The notes: generated by a model from the letters alone, not told the origin. Shown: positions 21,932 to 33,053, counted from the first letter of the stretch. The stretch: DNA of 64,000 nucleotides from Chaetoceros tenuissimus (GCA_021927905.1 BLLK01000047.1:3596001-3660000); one strand, 5' to 3'. Translations and numbers: made by a program.

Positions 21932-22768
21932 ATAGAAACTAGAAAATCTTGAAGAGTTGATGCCGATCGAGAATTATGAAATGGAATGGATTGTTGGAGG
22001 AGGGCTTTATTTTTGGCGGTATGCAATTGTGGAATATACAATATGAATATAAAATGAACAACAACAGTTGTCAAATATTGGTAGCAGTAATCTAAAAATT
22101 ACCTACGATGCACTTATGCTCTAAAATTAATATGAAACAAAATTAGAATTATGATATTGTATCAAATGAAATCCACTCACTTTTATTTTTCACATATGTC
22201 GTACGCTGTAGTATCATCAATGGAAAAACAGTTCTAATCTAAATAGAGAACTGTATGAAGAATAAAACGATTGCTAGCCACCTATAGTACGAAAAGGTTC
22301 ATACCTGCCACTCACCACATTATCAACATTTCGTAAATAAGTTATAAAAATAACAATGATTCATTCATCTACACTTCTTAGTTGCGCTGTATTTTGTTTC
22401 TACTCTACTGAGTACTTGATTGTTTGTTATATTTGGCATACTTATCTTGTATCTTGGGCATCAGCAACAAATTGTGACAATGACGTTTAGAAGTAAGTCC
22501 CATCTCTATTGACCTATTGGTTTGGTAGATATGAAAACAACCGATAGAGGCAGACAGACGCACTTCCACCACGTTTGACGCCGATGCGGAGTCACACTTT
22601 TGTAGGAGAAGTTTCGTGTCCAAGCAAATTTCAAATTTCCCATCATCAATCAAAAAGAAAGATTTGCTTTCCTTGCGGTATTAATCATCATTCAATAGTA
22701 TTAGTTGTTGATTTGCAGTGGCAAAATACATAGGACTGAATATTGTTTAAGAAAAAATCGTATTGAAA
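21932..22768. other. Intergenic between the two leader-sharing plastid genes
   Basis: About 840 bp. A minus-strand open frame at 22405-22653 lacks an ATG and any motif. No kinase-like sequence follows the small gene, so there is no sign of a decayed enzyme domain behind it. Confidence 0.5.
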
Positions 22769-23774
22769 ATGAAGTACTCCTTGAAACTCTCAGCTTTGGC
22801 GCTTCTTGTATGCGTCAGTTCCACCTTTGCATTTGCACCATCAAAGAGTGCATTTGGAGTTCAGACCAAGCTCCAAGCTGCAGAGACTGATTTCGAGAAT
22901 GTAGATCTTGTTAGACTTTTGGGAATGAAGCGTCTTCAAAAATTTGCAAAGAAGAGAGCAAGTATTGCAGCAGCAGATGCTGCAAGAGAAGCTGCTGCTT
23001 CAGGAGAGACTGCTGCTCCAGTTTCTGAGAAGTCTGGACTTAAGTTGATCATTGCTGGAGCTCCAGCATCTGGAAAGGGAACTCAGTGTGAAATCATCAA
23101 GAAGGAGTACGGTGTAGTTCATCTTTCTACTGGAGACATGTTGAGAGCTGCAGTTGCTGAGGGAACTGAAGTTGGAAAGCAAGCAAAGGATTTCATGGAT
23201 GCTGGAAAGCTTGTACCTGATGAGGTTATTATCGGAGTGGTAAGTTGAGATATGATCAAAAGTTCATAGAACGCAAAAGGGAGAAATTGAAAGATTTCTG
23301 CAATGCCTTTATCGTATCTTTCTCATCAAAATATCAAAATCATAGGTTGCTGATCGCCTTGCACAAGACGACTGTAAGAAGATGGGATGGCTTCTTGATG
23401 GATTCCCACGTACCCCTGGACAGGCTGATGCTCTTGCAGCAGCTGGTGTAAGTGCTGACTGCTTCATCTTCCTCAATGTACCAGATGAGATCCTTGTTGA
23501 GCGTGTTGTTGGACGTAGAACCGACCCAGAAACTGGAAAGATTTACCACATGACTTTCTCTCCACCTGATGATGATGAGGTATTGGCTCGTCTTGAACAA
23601 CGTAGTGATGATACTGAGGAGAAGGTTAAGGTTAGACTTGAACAATTCCATGCTAACGTTGACGCAGTAAAGGGATACTACAAGGAAATTGGAGTTGATA
23701 TTGATGGAACTTCTGCACCAGCTGATGTTTCAAAGGCAATCTCAGAAGCTGTTGCTTCCAAGGTATCTGCTTAA
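22769..23774 (+). CDS. Plastid-targeted adenylate kinase
   Basis: Interconverts ATP + AMP and 2 ADP. Exon 1 is 22769-23239 and exon 2 is 23346-23774; the intron is 106 bp, GT-AG, phase 0. Total 299 residues. The start is the ATG at 22769 ([10 protein letters not shown]), and a signal peptide ends at FAFAPS. Residues 42-57 hold the [16 protein letters not shown] motif shared with the upstream small gene. After an Ala-rich linker, the kinase starts at ~92 with [16 protein letters not shown] (P-loop), [12 protein letters not shown] (AMP site), then [13 protein letters not shown] and the LID region [19 protein letters not shown]. All core residues are present, so it should be active. Plastid localisation follows from the presequence type. 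Confidence 0.93.
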
Positions 23775-24171
23775 ATTGTATTAGTTAAAAAATAAAATTA
23801 CTGTTTGCACTATCAAGAAATCATAGTCTTGTCTTGAAACTGTGGGGGGAATGGTGAAAGATCGAAGCCAAAACAATTTGTGCTTACATTACAAAAACGT
23901 AGGAACATCGAAGAAAAAAGCTGCGGAAATTGAAAGCTGCTTTGTGACAGTACATTAGTGTCAACAAGTGGCATGCTTACGTAGTATTAATATATTTAAA
24001 AACTCGTCTTCGTTTTCTAGAATCCAACATTCCTTATTGATAGCAAACAAATGTTGTGTACCTCCTAATCATGCAAATCAATATTCTCCATAAAAGAATT
24101 CTTTTATCCAATCAAATAAAGAATATCTAGTGCAACTTTCTACCAACTATTCACTTTCATTGTAACTTGCT
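23775..24171. other. Intergenic, convergent
   Basis: About 400 bp between the adenylate kinase and ferredoxin-thioredoxin reductase 3' ends; nothing seen. Confidence 0.5.
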
Positions 24172-24754
24172 TTACATAGACATTCCTCCTGCATGTTTGT
24201 TTACTTCTTCTACTGTGATTTCAGTCTCCTCTCCAACAAAATCATTATCCTCAGTCAAGAAAAGCATACAATGGCATTCATGTCTTTCTCTCATAGGAAC
24301 ACATCTACAAAGGAAAGAAAAGTTAGATACGATTCATGTGATATATACATGCATACTTCCAATTGATCTCAATATAAAGCAGTACTACTTACGGACAATT
24401 CCAGTAACCATCCTTCGCCTCCTTCTCCTTATCTTCATAATAACGACATGGACAAAGCGGTGCTCCAAGGGTAACCTTATGTTCTGCCAATCCCTTTATC
24501 ACAACAGCAGGAATTGACATATCTTGGCAATATTTAGTTCCTGTATTCTTGATATAGGTATTTGAGAAGGCCGTCATGGCTTTCGTAGCCTTTTCCACTG
24601 CAATTTCTCTCTCTTCTGGAGTCATGTTTTCATCTTTAAGATGGAGTGGTTGTGGTTTAAATGATGCTTGCACTTTATTCATTGATGGTGCAAATGCACT
24701 CACTGACGTGATGAGTGCTTGTATCATGAGGAATATTTTCATTGCGGATTTCAT
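24172..24754 (-). CDS. FTRB: Ferredoxin-thioredoxin reductase catalytic (beta) chain, plastid
   Basis: Passes electrons from photosystem I-reduced ferredoxin to thioredoxins through a 4Fe-4S centre and a redox disulfide. Exon 1 is 24393-24754 and exon 2 is 24172-24304 (minus), with an 88-bp phase-2 intron; 164 residues. The start MKSAMKIFLM gives a signal peptide ending SAFAPS, the plastid signature. The cysteines match the family: KYCQDMS (C76), LCPCRYY (C101, C103), WNCPCVPMRER (C120, C122, the pair spanning the intron) and HECHC (C131, C133). The tail is slightly longer than in plants. An in-frame Met four codons downstream could also start the protein. Confidence 0.95.
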
Positions 24755-25372
24755 GTTTAATATTTTCAATAGGTTGTGAATGTGATGTCTTTTGGAAAAT
24801 GTTCTATTTATGATTGTAAATTCAATGTGTAGGAAATGCAAGACACATCGGTGAGAAATGATATAGGAAAGGAGATTTTCACTTGTTTATTGCAGAATAA
24901 AGTGTAAAGACGCTTGCAAAGAAATTCTCCATCAAAGTAGTAGAAGCCTACTCATACGTTGGTCAAAAGCATGAAGAAGATTTTCTTGTATACTTCGTCC
25001 ATTTGTAGCTCATCTTTAGAGCTCTTTCTCACTGCAGCAGTTTCTGCCCACTCTCTTGACTTACATCTGTGTTAACACTATGGTGATTTCTTACTGAAAG
25101 AAAGCTGTGATTCAATTATTATGATGGAACGGAATTGGTTTGATGTGGTGGAATAGATCGATCATCATCGGAATCTACTAGGAATGCAGTGCCAAAAGAG
25201 ATAACTCGTGTCAAAGCGATGATGTGTCCCTTCTATCTCCTTCTCTTCTCTTTCCCTTCCTCTCTCTTTTCTTTTAGCGAAGTAAAAGCCAACACTGTAA
25301 AAAAACACCAATAGAAACACCTACTCGTACCTATCTAGCTAAGTTGTGTATTCGTTCTATATATTTGTAATC
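24755..25372. other. Divergent promoter region, FTRB / NDUFA13
   Basis: About 620 bp between divergent genes, with a pyrimidine-rich tract near 25226-25280 (TTCTATCTCCTTCTCTTCTC and onward). No gene seen. Confidence 0.5.
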
Positions 25373-25953
25373 ATGAGTGTGCCTCCAACGAAATATGGAC
25401 TTCCTGTGCAGGATATGCCTCCTGCAGGTGGATTTGCAAAGGTGAGTGCTTTCGAAACTGAGAAAATGATGAAGAGAAGCATAGCTAGACGTTGACACAA
25501 AAATCTCGTCTATTTCCGAAGACTGTTTCTTTTATTTATTTCTACCTTTGCTTTTGAATCTTTCGATATATACTATTTTAATTATCATCAATAAATCTAA
25601 CGTTTTCATACATGTAGATTGATACAGTACGTATCTTTCCAAACCGTGGACCAAAAGGTTGGCAACTATGGGCAGGATCCTCCCTCATGATCATGTACGG
25701 ATTCTACCAAGTAGGTCAAACCAACCAAAAGAGAAATGAACAAAAATATCTAGAGAGAAAAGCACGTTATGCTGTTGCACCAGTTTTGCAAGCGGAGTCA
25801 GATAGACATTATCTTGAAAAGGAGCTCAAGATTTTGAAACAAGAGGCTGAAATTATGAAAAATGTAGAGGGATGGCAAGTCGGGCAGAGTGCTTACAACA
25901 GCAAGAAATTTATGCCTAGATTTGTGGATAACTTTGATACTTTTACAAAGTAA
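25373..25953 (+). CDS. NDUFA13: Mitochondrial complex I subunit NDUFA13/GRIM-19
   Basis: Accessory subunit of NADH:ubiquinone oxidoreductase. Exon 1 is 25373-25441 and exon 2 is 25618-25953, with a 176-bp phase-0 intron; 134 residues. The N-terminus MSVPPTKYGLPVQDMPPAGG followed by F and the post-splice IDTVRIFPNRGPKGWQLW match the family. A single transmembrane helix (LWAGSSLMIMYGFYQVG) is followed by a long charged helix (ERKARYAVAPVLQAESDRHY). As in other eukaryotes there is no cleavable presequence. Length is near the usual ~140. Assignment is secure. Confidence 0.93.
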
Positions 25954-27175
25954 TTTGATAGAGGAATGGATTGGAAATTGGTTTCTAACAGAGAGGAATC
26001 GCTATTTATTTTTGGGTGGAATATTTCATGATTGTTTTGATATTGGAAAGACATTGTTTTTGGTATGGCAATCATAGGATGAAAGGATACTGGAAATCTT
26101 TTTCATCAACTTGTATACAAAGTGAAGAATAAAGATGATAATTACATCATTTATTTGATTTTTATGGCACATCTTTCTAGGTTATCTTTTATATCTTCTA
26201 GTATCGGTTTCATTTTGTTTTTGTGGCTTTTTCAATCGCGCTTATTTAAGCTATTGCATGATCTTCTCATGTGCATTTTACAAATTGGAAGAAGAAAGCT
26301 CCATATGGTTGAAAAGTATGAAACAACAGCGTTTGATGCGTTAGGTTCCGCAAGGGATGATGTTTCATTATTACGATATCCTTTCGCGACATGCAAGTTT
26401 CGACAGCTATTTGCATCCAAAGCTATGTACTATGTACTTATATTAGCTTAGATTTTCAACAAAAATTTTGAAATATTTTTGTCTTTTCGAATACCACAAA
26501 TGGAGTTACTAAATCGAGCTCTCTACTTAGTAATTAGTCAGCAACTGCCTCCAACACAATGATCACAGACGATCGGATCCAAAAGAAAGTCCTATGGAGA
26601 GCGTTAAAATATTCGTCACAACGTAGAGGATTCAGAAAAAAAATTGGGAAATCTGTTCATTTTCTATGCCTGTAGCCTGTAGATAGCAGTGTTTTAGAAT
26701 TCTTTTAGAATTGCAGATGCAGGTGTGGAATGAAATGAAAATAGTAGCAACGAAAAGCTGTTCATTTGACATATTGGATATAGAAGCTACTAGATATAAT
26801 ATTTATTAAAAAAATATCTTCAATGCAGACGCAATATAATGACTATACTTCTTTTTGAATGTTTGCTTCATTTTCGTTGTAAAACATGCAAACGACCAAT
26901 GACAGCATGTCAGTTTCAGTTTAGGAAATGGTCCAAGTTACACCCCCTATGACATAAAACGCACCACACCCAACCTCCTCTGCGCCTCTCATGTTGTCTC
27001 GACGTTCAACGTGGAGAACGCCCTCCACCCTTCAACTTGCTTCTTCTTCAGTCCTCTCCCAATGTCTAATTACATAGGCTAGTTCATCAAACAATTATAT
27101 CATCGAAGAACCTTTGTAGAAAATATAATCACAAAGAAGAACTTGGAAAGAAAATTATAATTTTGTTGAATTGAA
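25954..27175. other. Long intergenic region
   Basis: About 1.2 kb. Open frames on both strands near 26122-26451 lack ATG starts and motifs and overlap each other. A C-rich patch at 26940-27060 may belong to the promoter of the Sec66 gene. I see no gene, RNA or repeat. Confidence 0.45.
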
Positions 27176-28290
27176 ATGAGTGAAGCAACAGTGAACCCAG
27201 ACGGAACCACCACATTCGAAGACGCGACAGCAGGAGCAGGAGCTGGAGAAACATTTGAAGAAGCAGCTGAGGATGCATTTGAGGGTGCTGAAGAGGCAGC
27301 TGAGGAAATTGTAAAGGGAACTGACCCTGCAATCTACCTCGCTCTTGCTTTCATTGTTGTAGTTGCTTTGTATGTTATCAACTACAAGAGAAATCAGAGA
27401 AAGCAGGCTGAAAGAGAGGCTTTCTTTATGGATATGGATGGAGATAAGGTACGATTCGAAAGAATTTGCATTGATTGATATGGATGGAATCACTAGATTT
27501 GTGGATATCTCAAGACTATGGACAAAAGCGAGACAATATTGATGTGCATGTATTGATTTTGTCAAGCATACTTTTCTATTTATTCTACAATATCCTATTG
27601 TATTATATATTATCATGATACGGTCACACCGAGATTGAATTCAGAACCATAGTCTTGGGACCATTGTCCTCCAAGTTGTAGTATTTTTCTTTCATCTGAA
27701 ATTATATTCTTTCTTACACATCTTTTCTATTCGAAAAATAGTTCAACATCAAGCTTCCAGCAGCTGTAGAGGAATTTTATGAAATCAAAGAGAAGTGTTT
27801 ACAAAATGGATGGGAACCAGGCAAGCCACCAAAGAATGCTCAAGAGGCTGCAAATGGTCCAGCTCGTATCCTTGCTCAAGCACTTATGAAGAGATGTATT
27901 GCAGATATTCCACTCGTTCAACATATTCAAAAGGAATCTGCTGGAATGAACAAACTATACAGTCAATCTATGTGTTCCGTAAAGCAGTGGAAGACATACC
28001 AAGCTGCAGAACAGCTTGTTTCTGCTGAAGTTGAGGAGGTAAGAGCTGAAGCAGATGAAATTGAGCCTGGTTGGTCTCAAGCTATTTGGAGACAGGCTAT
28101 GCAGTATCATCAAATGATCAAGAATAGGCATGAAATGGAACAAAGAGCAAGAGAGCAACAAATGATGGCACAGAAATTGAAAGAAGAAGAGGCAAAGAAA
28201 CCAAAATTGACTCCTGAAGAAAAGGCAGAGAAGGCAGCTGAAGAATTGCTCAAGGAGGAAGAACAGGAGAAGGCAAAGGCTAAGAAGTAA
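27176..28290 (+). CDS. SEC66: Sec66/Sec71-type subunit of the ER post-translational translocon
   Basis: Component of the Sec63 complex in ER protein import. Exon 1 is 27176-27448 and exon 2 is 27742-28290; the intron is 293 bp, phase 0; 273 residues. The N-terminal ~48 residues are acidic and Ala/Glu-rich and presumably face the lumen. One membrane helix follows (AIYLALAFIVVVALYVINY). The cytosolic part has FNIKLPAAVEEFYEIKEKCL, then RILAQALMKRCIADIP and the core Sec66 block KQWKTYQAAEQLVSAEVEEV ... EADEIEPGWSQAIW. A long charged helix ends the protein (KKPKLTPEEKAEKAAEELLK). The Sec66 fold matches fungal Sec66/Sec71, which also has one membrane helix. Confidence 0.88.
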
Positions 28291-28864
28291 AGCTGTGAAA
28301 GAAATGGGATTTTGGTTGGATGACTAGTCCAATATGTAATTTCACTACCATAGGAAAGAAAACAAATAAAAATGAATAATGATATATGATGACACAAGGT
28401 GATTGTACGAATTTTCTTCTATCTAGAAATCAAAATACAGCACAATATGTGGGATGATTCGATAGATTCATTCGTTATATTATACGGGTAGCAGTTGATC
28501 ATGAGTATATTACTTGTATTATTTGTAACCTCATTCTTAGAATTCATTTGTCTTTGATTCCCACTCGTCCTTGAAATAAATACCCGAATCACATTTTCTA
28601 AATTTTCATTTTGGTCTCTTTCTAAGGCTGCTTCCATGTGCATGTTGTACGGTAATGAAACGACGCCCTCGATGCCCTCCCCAAAAAACAGAGATGAAGA
28701 AAGCGGTTAATATTGACGGTTAGTAAAAAGGCCATTTAGAAGCAAGTTACTTCTTACTATTTCGGTCGAAGGACAGACCATCAACACTTTGCATCTTGCC
28801 CTCTTTGTTTTTCCAACCTCCTCACCAGTCCACTCACTTTTTATTAGTCAACAGAATAGTAAAC
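28291..28864. other. Intergenic with one doubtful small minus-strand frame
   Basis: A minus-strand frame at 28419-28643 starts with ATG and reads MHMEAALERDQNENLENVIR and on. The frame stays open upstream (LFFGEGIEGVVSLPYN), so it might be a 3' exon. Its C-terminal half looks random. Not called as a gene. The right part is the promoter of the ribosomal protein gene. Confidence 0.35.
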
Positions 28865-29592
28865 ATGTCCGAGGCAGTTACCGTAAAGACCCGCAAGTTC
28901 AAGCGCAACCCACTTCTTTCCAGAAGACAGGTATGTTAGGAGAAACTGCAACAAAGTGAAAAGCTTTCCAGTAATGGAAGTACTAAGATCAGATCGGGTG
29001 TTGAGTTACAAGTATTGAATACATGAACGACATGTGTTTAATTGTTGTGAATCAAACATCGCGTCTGATCAATTTACAATGGATCCTCGATCATGGAGTT
29101 GCCGCGCTGAAAAGCTGCTGGCGTGAAGATTGTGCTTCTACTAAGAACTCAATCTTCACCTCTACGAGTGTATCCCCATTAGACAGAATGGTCTCTGTTC
29201 TAGGTAATTCGCACATACTAACAACAGTCTTCTTTGTATTACTTCAGATGGTCATCGACATCGTCCACCCTGGACGTGCTAACGTAGCAAAGTCTGAGCT
29301 CCAGGAGGTTATCGGACAGATGCACAAGGCTGACCCAAAGCTTGTAATCGTTTTCGGATGCCGCACCAAGTTCGGAGGAGGAAAGTCCACTGGATTCTGC
29401 CTCATCTACGATAACGAGGAGTCCTGCCTTAAGTTCGAGCCAAAGTACCGTCTTGTACGTAACGGAATGTTCGAGAAGGCTGAGAAATCTCGTAAGGCTA
29501 TCAAGGAAGCTAAGAACAAGGGCAAGAAGATCCGTGGTACCGGACGTTCTATTGCTAAGCATAAGGCAAAGCGTGCTGCACAGGCTGATTAA
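28865..29592 (+). CDS. RPS24: Ribosomal protein eS24
   Basis: Small-subunit cytosolic ribosomal protein. Exon 1 is 28865-28930 ([20 protein letters not shown] and two more codons) and exon 2 is 29248-29592 ([20 protein letters not shown] ... [15 protein letters not shown]), joined in phase 0; 136 residues. The split between RRQ and MVID lies at the same place relative to the protein as the well-known Q-M junction in the family. The Lys-rich tail ([12 protein letters not shown]) is normal. The codons are unusually C-ending for this window (TCC, AAG, GTC, GGA), as expected for a highly expressed gene. The intron (28931-29247, 317 bp) is the longest in this part of the window and carries a strong hairpin. 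Confidence 0.97.
29123..29159 (+). ncRNA. Hairpin in the RPS24 intron, possible intronic snoRNA part
   Basis: A perfect 10-bp stem (GTGAAGATTG pairing with CAATCTTCAC) closes a 17-nt loop inside the eS24 intron. Ribosomal protein introns often carry snoRNAs, but I find no clear C/D boxes or an H/ACA pair around it, so this is only a structural observation. Confidence 0.2.
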
Positions 29593-30276
29593 ACGGTTTA
29601 ACCTGAGTAAAACAAATTTGACCACTATCTTAGACTGTAAATTAGAATTACTATAGCTATCTACTTTTTCTTGTGCGATTTCACATTCCAATGTTTTAAT
29701 AATGAAAATTACATAATGCAAGTAATTTTAGAGAGAACAACTGTCTGTAACAAACTACTTTACCTTCCATCATGCCGGTACATAGGAAACACTGAGTCTA
29801 TTCTTTGTCATCACCTTGATTACGAGTACAACAGTAATAAAGCTTCCACTCTGCTTTTCCAACAATGCTGTAGCACCACTTTCCATCATCAACACCTCCC
29901 AACCCTACAATTTCAAATCGACGGCAGACAGACGACATGATGACGTCATATGGATTTGCCCTCATTGTACTTGCAGCTTCCAGACGTTGACTAACTTCAC
30001 TTCAAGTGAAGTTAGTCAACGTCTGGAAGCTACCCACTTCAAGTGAAGAGAAAAAAGCCAATCTAATATTTGTGATTTAAACACAACCTTCAATTACTTC
30101 TGCATCGTTGATAGTTCTTATTTTGAATCAACTACAGCTTCATAGAACTTCGACTTTTTGTCTTGGACCTTTGCTCATTTTTCCAAGAATTCAAAATAGG
30201 TCTTTTACTCCTTCCTATCTTCCAAAGTACACGAATACCTCCTTCATATTTCTCCACTACAAAATAAATATATAAA
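29593..30276. other. Intergenic with a large palindrome, upstream of biotin synthase
   Basis: About 680 bp. The only striking element is the 57-bp palindrome listed separately. The 230 bp between it and the biotin synthase start show no other motif. Confidence 0.5.
29975..30031. repeat. Perfect 57-bp palindrome, 28-bp arms and 1-nt centre
   Basis: The two 28-base arms are exact reverse complements around a single C at 30003; pairing fails at the next base outside on each side (29974/30032). The centre, ACTTCAAGTGAAG, is found once more right after the right arm (30036-30048). The element lies about 245 bp upstream of the biotin synthase ATG. It may be a foldback element, a DNA-repair product or an assembly artefact. 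Confidence 0.9.
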
Positions 30277-31548
30277 ATGATGAATAGAACAGGCGCAACA
30301 ATTCTTCGTGCAGTCTCTAGAAAGACCACATCACTAAATGCTAGAGCAGTGACCAAGAACTCTACTCGTCTTCTTTCTTCAGTCAAGATTGACACATACA
30401 CTGCACCAAAGGTAGATGACAACGAGAGACTCCCAAACAACGATCGTGAACGTAATGCATTGTATTCCGACGAGGAATCCAGAACTATGTCAAACATTAC
30501 CGCTTCTGTACGCCACGATTGGTCAAAGGAGGAAATTGCACAAATTTATAATCTTCCTTTCCATGAGCTCATGTACAGAGCATCTACCGTTCATCGTATG
30601 TACTGGAATGCAGCTGAAGTTCAACAGTGTACCCTTCTTTCCATTAAGACTGGAGGATGCACTGAAGATTGCAGCTATTGTTCTCAATCTACCAGACACA
30701 AGACTTTTGTCAAGCCAGAACCTACAATGAAGGTGAAGGAGGTGCTTGAAGCAGCAAAGAGAGCGAAGGAGGCTGGATCCACTCGTTTCTGTATGGGAGC
30801 TGCATGGCGTGAACTCGGAAACAAAAAGAATGCTTTCAATCATATTCTTGAGATGGTTAGAGGAGTGAATGGTATGGGACTTGAGGTTTGTTGTACTCTT
30901 GGTATGTTGAATGCAGAACAGGCGAAGCAGCTTAAGGAAGCTGGACTCTCTGCATACAATCATAATCTTGATACTTCTCCAGAGCATTATCCTAATGTTA
31001 TCACTACTAGAACTTATGAAGATCGTTTGAACACTATCGCTAATGTAAGAGATGCAGGAATTAGTGTTTGCTGTGGAGGTATTTTGGGACTTGGAGAGAA
31101 AGATACTGACAGAGTTGGACTTTTGCATGTTCTTGCTACTCTTCCAGAGCATCCAGAGTCTGTTCCAATCAACGCATTGGTGAGTGTAGATGGAACACCT
31201 CTTGGAGATGATGACGATATTGATGGTGTAGATGCTTTTGACATGGCTCGTATGATTGCTACCGCAAGAATTGTCATGCCAAGAACCATGGTTCGTCTTT
31301 CAGCTGGAAGATTGAGTTTCTCTGATGCTGAACAATTTATGATGTTCAACGCTGGAGCAAACTCCATCTTTAATGGAGATAAGCTTTTGACTACTGCGAA
31401 CCCTGAGTTTGATGCTGATCAGGCATTGTTCGATAAGCTCGGATTCATTGGAAAGCCAGCACACAAGGGACCAGCTCCTTCACCACATGAACAAGAGGGT
31501 GGAGTTGTCATTACGAAGGTAGAAGGACAAAGTCAACAATACGCTTAA
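30277..31548 (+). CDS. bioB: Biotin synthase, organelle-targeted (mitochondrial)
   Basis: Radical SAM enzyme that inserts sulfur into dethiobiotin, the last step of biotin synthesis. Single exon, 423 residues. The first ~35 residues are an Arg/Ser/Thr-rich mitochondrial presequence (MMNRTGATILRAVSRKTTSL). The radical SAM cluster motif is CTEDCSYCSQ (C128, C132, C135), preceded by LLSIKTGG. Other family blocks are RFCMGAAWRE, GLEVCCTLGML, YNHNLDTSPEHY (the dethiobiotin/2Fe-2S side), CCGGILGLGE, PINALV and RLSAGR. The 2Fe-2S Arg and Cys ligands sit in these blocks. Length beyond the ~350 of bacterial BioB is due to the presequence and a polar tail. Very secure. Confidence 0.97.
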   Translation: MMNRTGATILRAVSRKTTSLNARAVTKNSTRLLSSVKIDTYTAPKVDDNERLPNNDRERNALYSDEESRTMSNITASVRHDWSKEEIAQIYNLPFHELMYRASTVHRMYWNAAEVQQCTLLSIKTGGCTEDCSYCSQSTRHKTFVKPEPTMKVKEVLEAAKRAKEAGSTRFCMGAAWRELGNKKNAFNHILEMVRGVNGMGLEVCCTLGMLNAEQAKQLKEAGLSAYNHNLDTSPEHYPNVITTRTYEDRLNTIANVRDAGISVCCGGILGLGEKDTDRVGLLHVLATLPEHPESVPINALVSVDGTPLGDDDDIDGVDAFDMARMIATARIVMPRTMVRLSAGRLSFSDAEQFMMFNAGANSIFNGDKLLTTANPEFDADQALFDKLGFIGKPAHKGPAPSPHEQEGGVVITKVEGQSQQYA

Positions 31549-31720
31549 TTTTAATGTTGCAATTGTGTAGAAAGAGCTAGCTTACAACGTATCCTCTGCT
31601 AAATGAATTAAGAGTCAGTTTCCAACCCTATTTTTTGACATACGTAAATTAATAAAAAAGTTTTAAACAGTAAGAATCGTCATGGTCACACATACATACT
31701 ATCAGATAATACATACTATT

Positions 31721-32635
31721 TTAGTTACTCATGTTGTGTTCTACGCTATCAACATCATCAAGTTCTTCAAGAGCATCAATAATCTTCATGTTTGCTTCGA
31801 ATTCTTCATCAGTTACTTCTACTGGTGCTTTTGTAACGTATGCAAGCTCCATCTTTACGTCTTCAGTGAATCCCATTGACTGTACAGCTTCGAAAGTATT
31901 ATTGGTATCAGCTGGTTCTACAAGAATAGTGCTCAATTTTCCATCTTCCACATCCTCACAGGACAATTCAAAATCTTCAACATCTGCTTCAATTGCAGCC
32001 TCAAGTAGTGCTTCCTCATCAACCTCTGCTGGAACAGTAATTCTTCCCTTTCTATCATACATGAAAAGAACTGATCCCTGCTCTGCCATCTTTCCTTTAT
32101 TCTTTCCAACAGCAGAACGAACATCAGCGTTTGCTCTATTATCATTGTCAGTCAATACATTGATGACCTATGAGTAACGTCGTCAGAATGGAGTTTCCAA
32201 GAAATGAATTCATCCAAGTATATACCACACAACCAAACTCACCATACTTGCACCTCCCATTCCATAAGCTTCAAAAGTTCTCTCTGCGAAATCACCTACA
32301 CTAGCCTCAGATGCTTTCTTAATAGCTCTATTGATATTGTCTACAGGAACACTATTAGCCTTTGCAGCCTTGATCAATTCCGCAAGAGCTCTGTTTCCAT
32401 CAGGATCTGGTCCTCCTTGTTTGACACACATGATAATCTTTTTTCCATACAAAGCATTGGTTTTTGCCTTTTTAGCATCAGTTTTTCCCTTGGTTGCAGC
32501 ACGTACTGCAGCTGCACGTCCCATGAATAGTGGAGAGAGTGCAGCATTATTGGTTCTGGTTGCTGGAGTTGATGGTGCTACAAATGAGTTGGTGGAAGCA
32601 GCAAGAAGAATTGGTGCAAAGATTGTGAACTTCAT
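31721..32635 (-). CDS. yebC: Plastid-targeted YebC/TACO1 family protein
   Basis: Translation activator/DNA-binding family (bacterial YebC, mitochondrial TACO1). Exon 1 is 32243-32635 and exon 2 is 31721-32167 (minus), with a 75-bp phase-0 intron; 279 residues. The start is MKFTIFAPIL at 32635, with a signal peptide ending NSFVAPS, pointing to the plastid. The mature protein has GRAAAVRAATKGKTDAKKAK, GGPDPDGNRALAELIKAAKA, NSVPVDNINRAIKKA, FEAYGMGGASM-VINVLTDNDNRA (across the splice) and KNKGKMAEQGSVLFMYDRKG, which follow the YebC order throughout. It lacks the first ~15 residues of the bacterial consensus (GHSKW), reading GRAAA instead. Convergent with bioB and divergent from RPB3. Confidence 0.93.
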
Positions 32636-33053
32636 TTTTGGTTCTATTTCGATGTATTGTGATGTCTGCAGTAGAATTGAATTCAATTGAACTTGATGAT
32701 GCGGCTTTTGTTCTTTTTCTTTGTTGTGTGGAAATGTTTTGTGAGCTCAGTGCTCAGTGCGTACGAAAGGATAGGAAGGGGAAAGGAAGAGAGACAGTAG
32801 TATTTTCTGTTATATAGCTAGAGACCGACGCCAACAAAGTCTAACGTACAATAACGTCTCAAAAGGTGTGGACATGAGCAAAAAGCACAACATCCGACAC
32901 AACACATATCCAATTCACTCACTAAAAAAACTGATCATTTCTTCTTCCTAGCTCCCAGATTACTATTCATTCACAAAGCCTGCTAGCTTGACTCTCTTCT
33001 CTTCAGTAAATACATAATCACCAGCTAATTTTAATAGACGCACATCCACAAAC
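32636..33053. other. Divergent promoter region, yebC / RPB3
   Basis: About 420 bp shared upstream region. No gene seen. Confidence 0.5.

Noticed and set aside
22405-22653. 82-codon minus-strand frame
   Set aside because: No ATG, no motif; lies in the promoter area of adenylate kinase.
26122-26451. 109-codon plus-strand frame in the NDUFA13-Sec66 gap
   Set aside because: Starts with GTG, has no motif and overlaps an equally open minus-strand frame; A+T-rich chance ORF.
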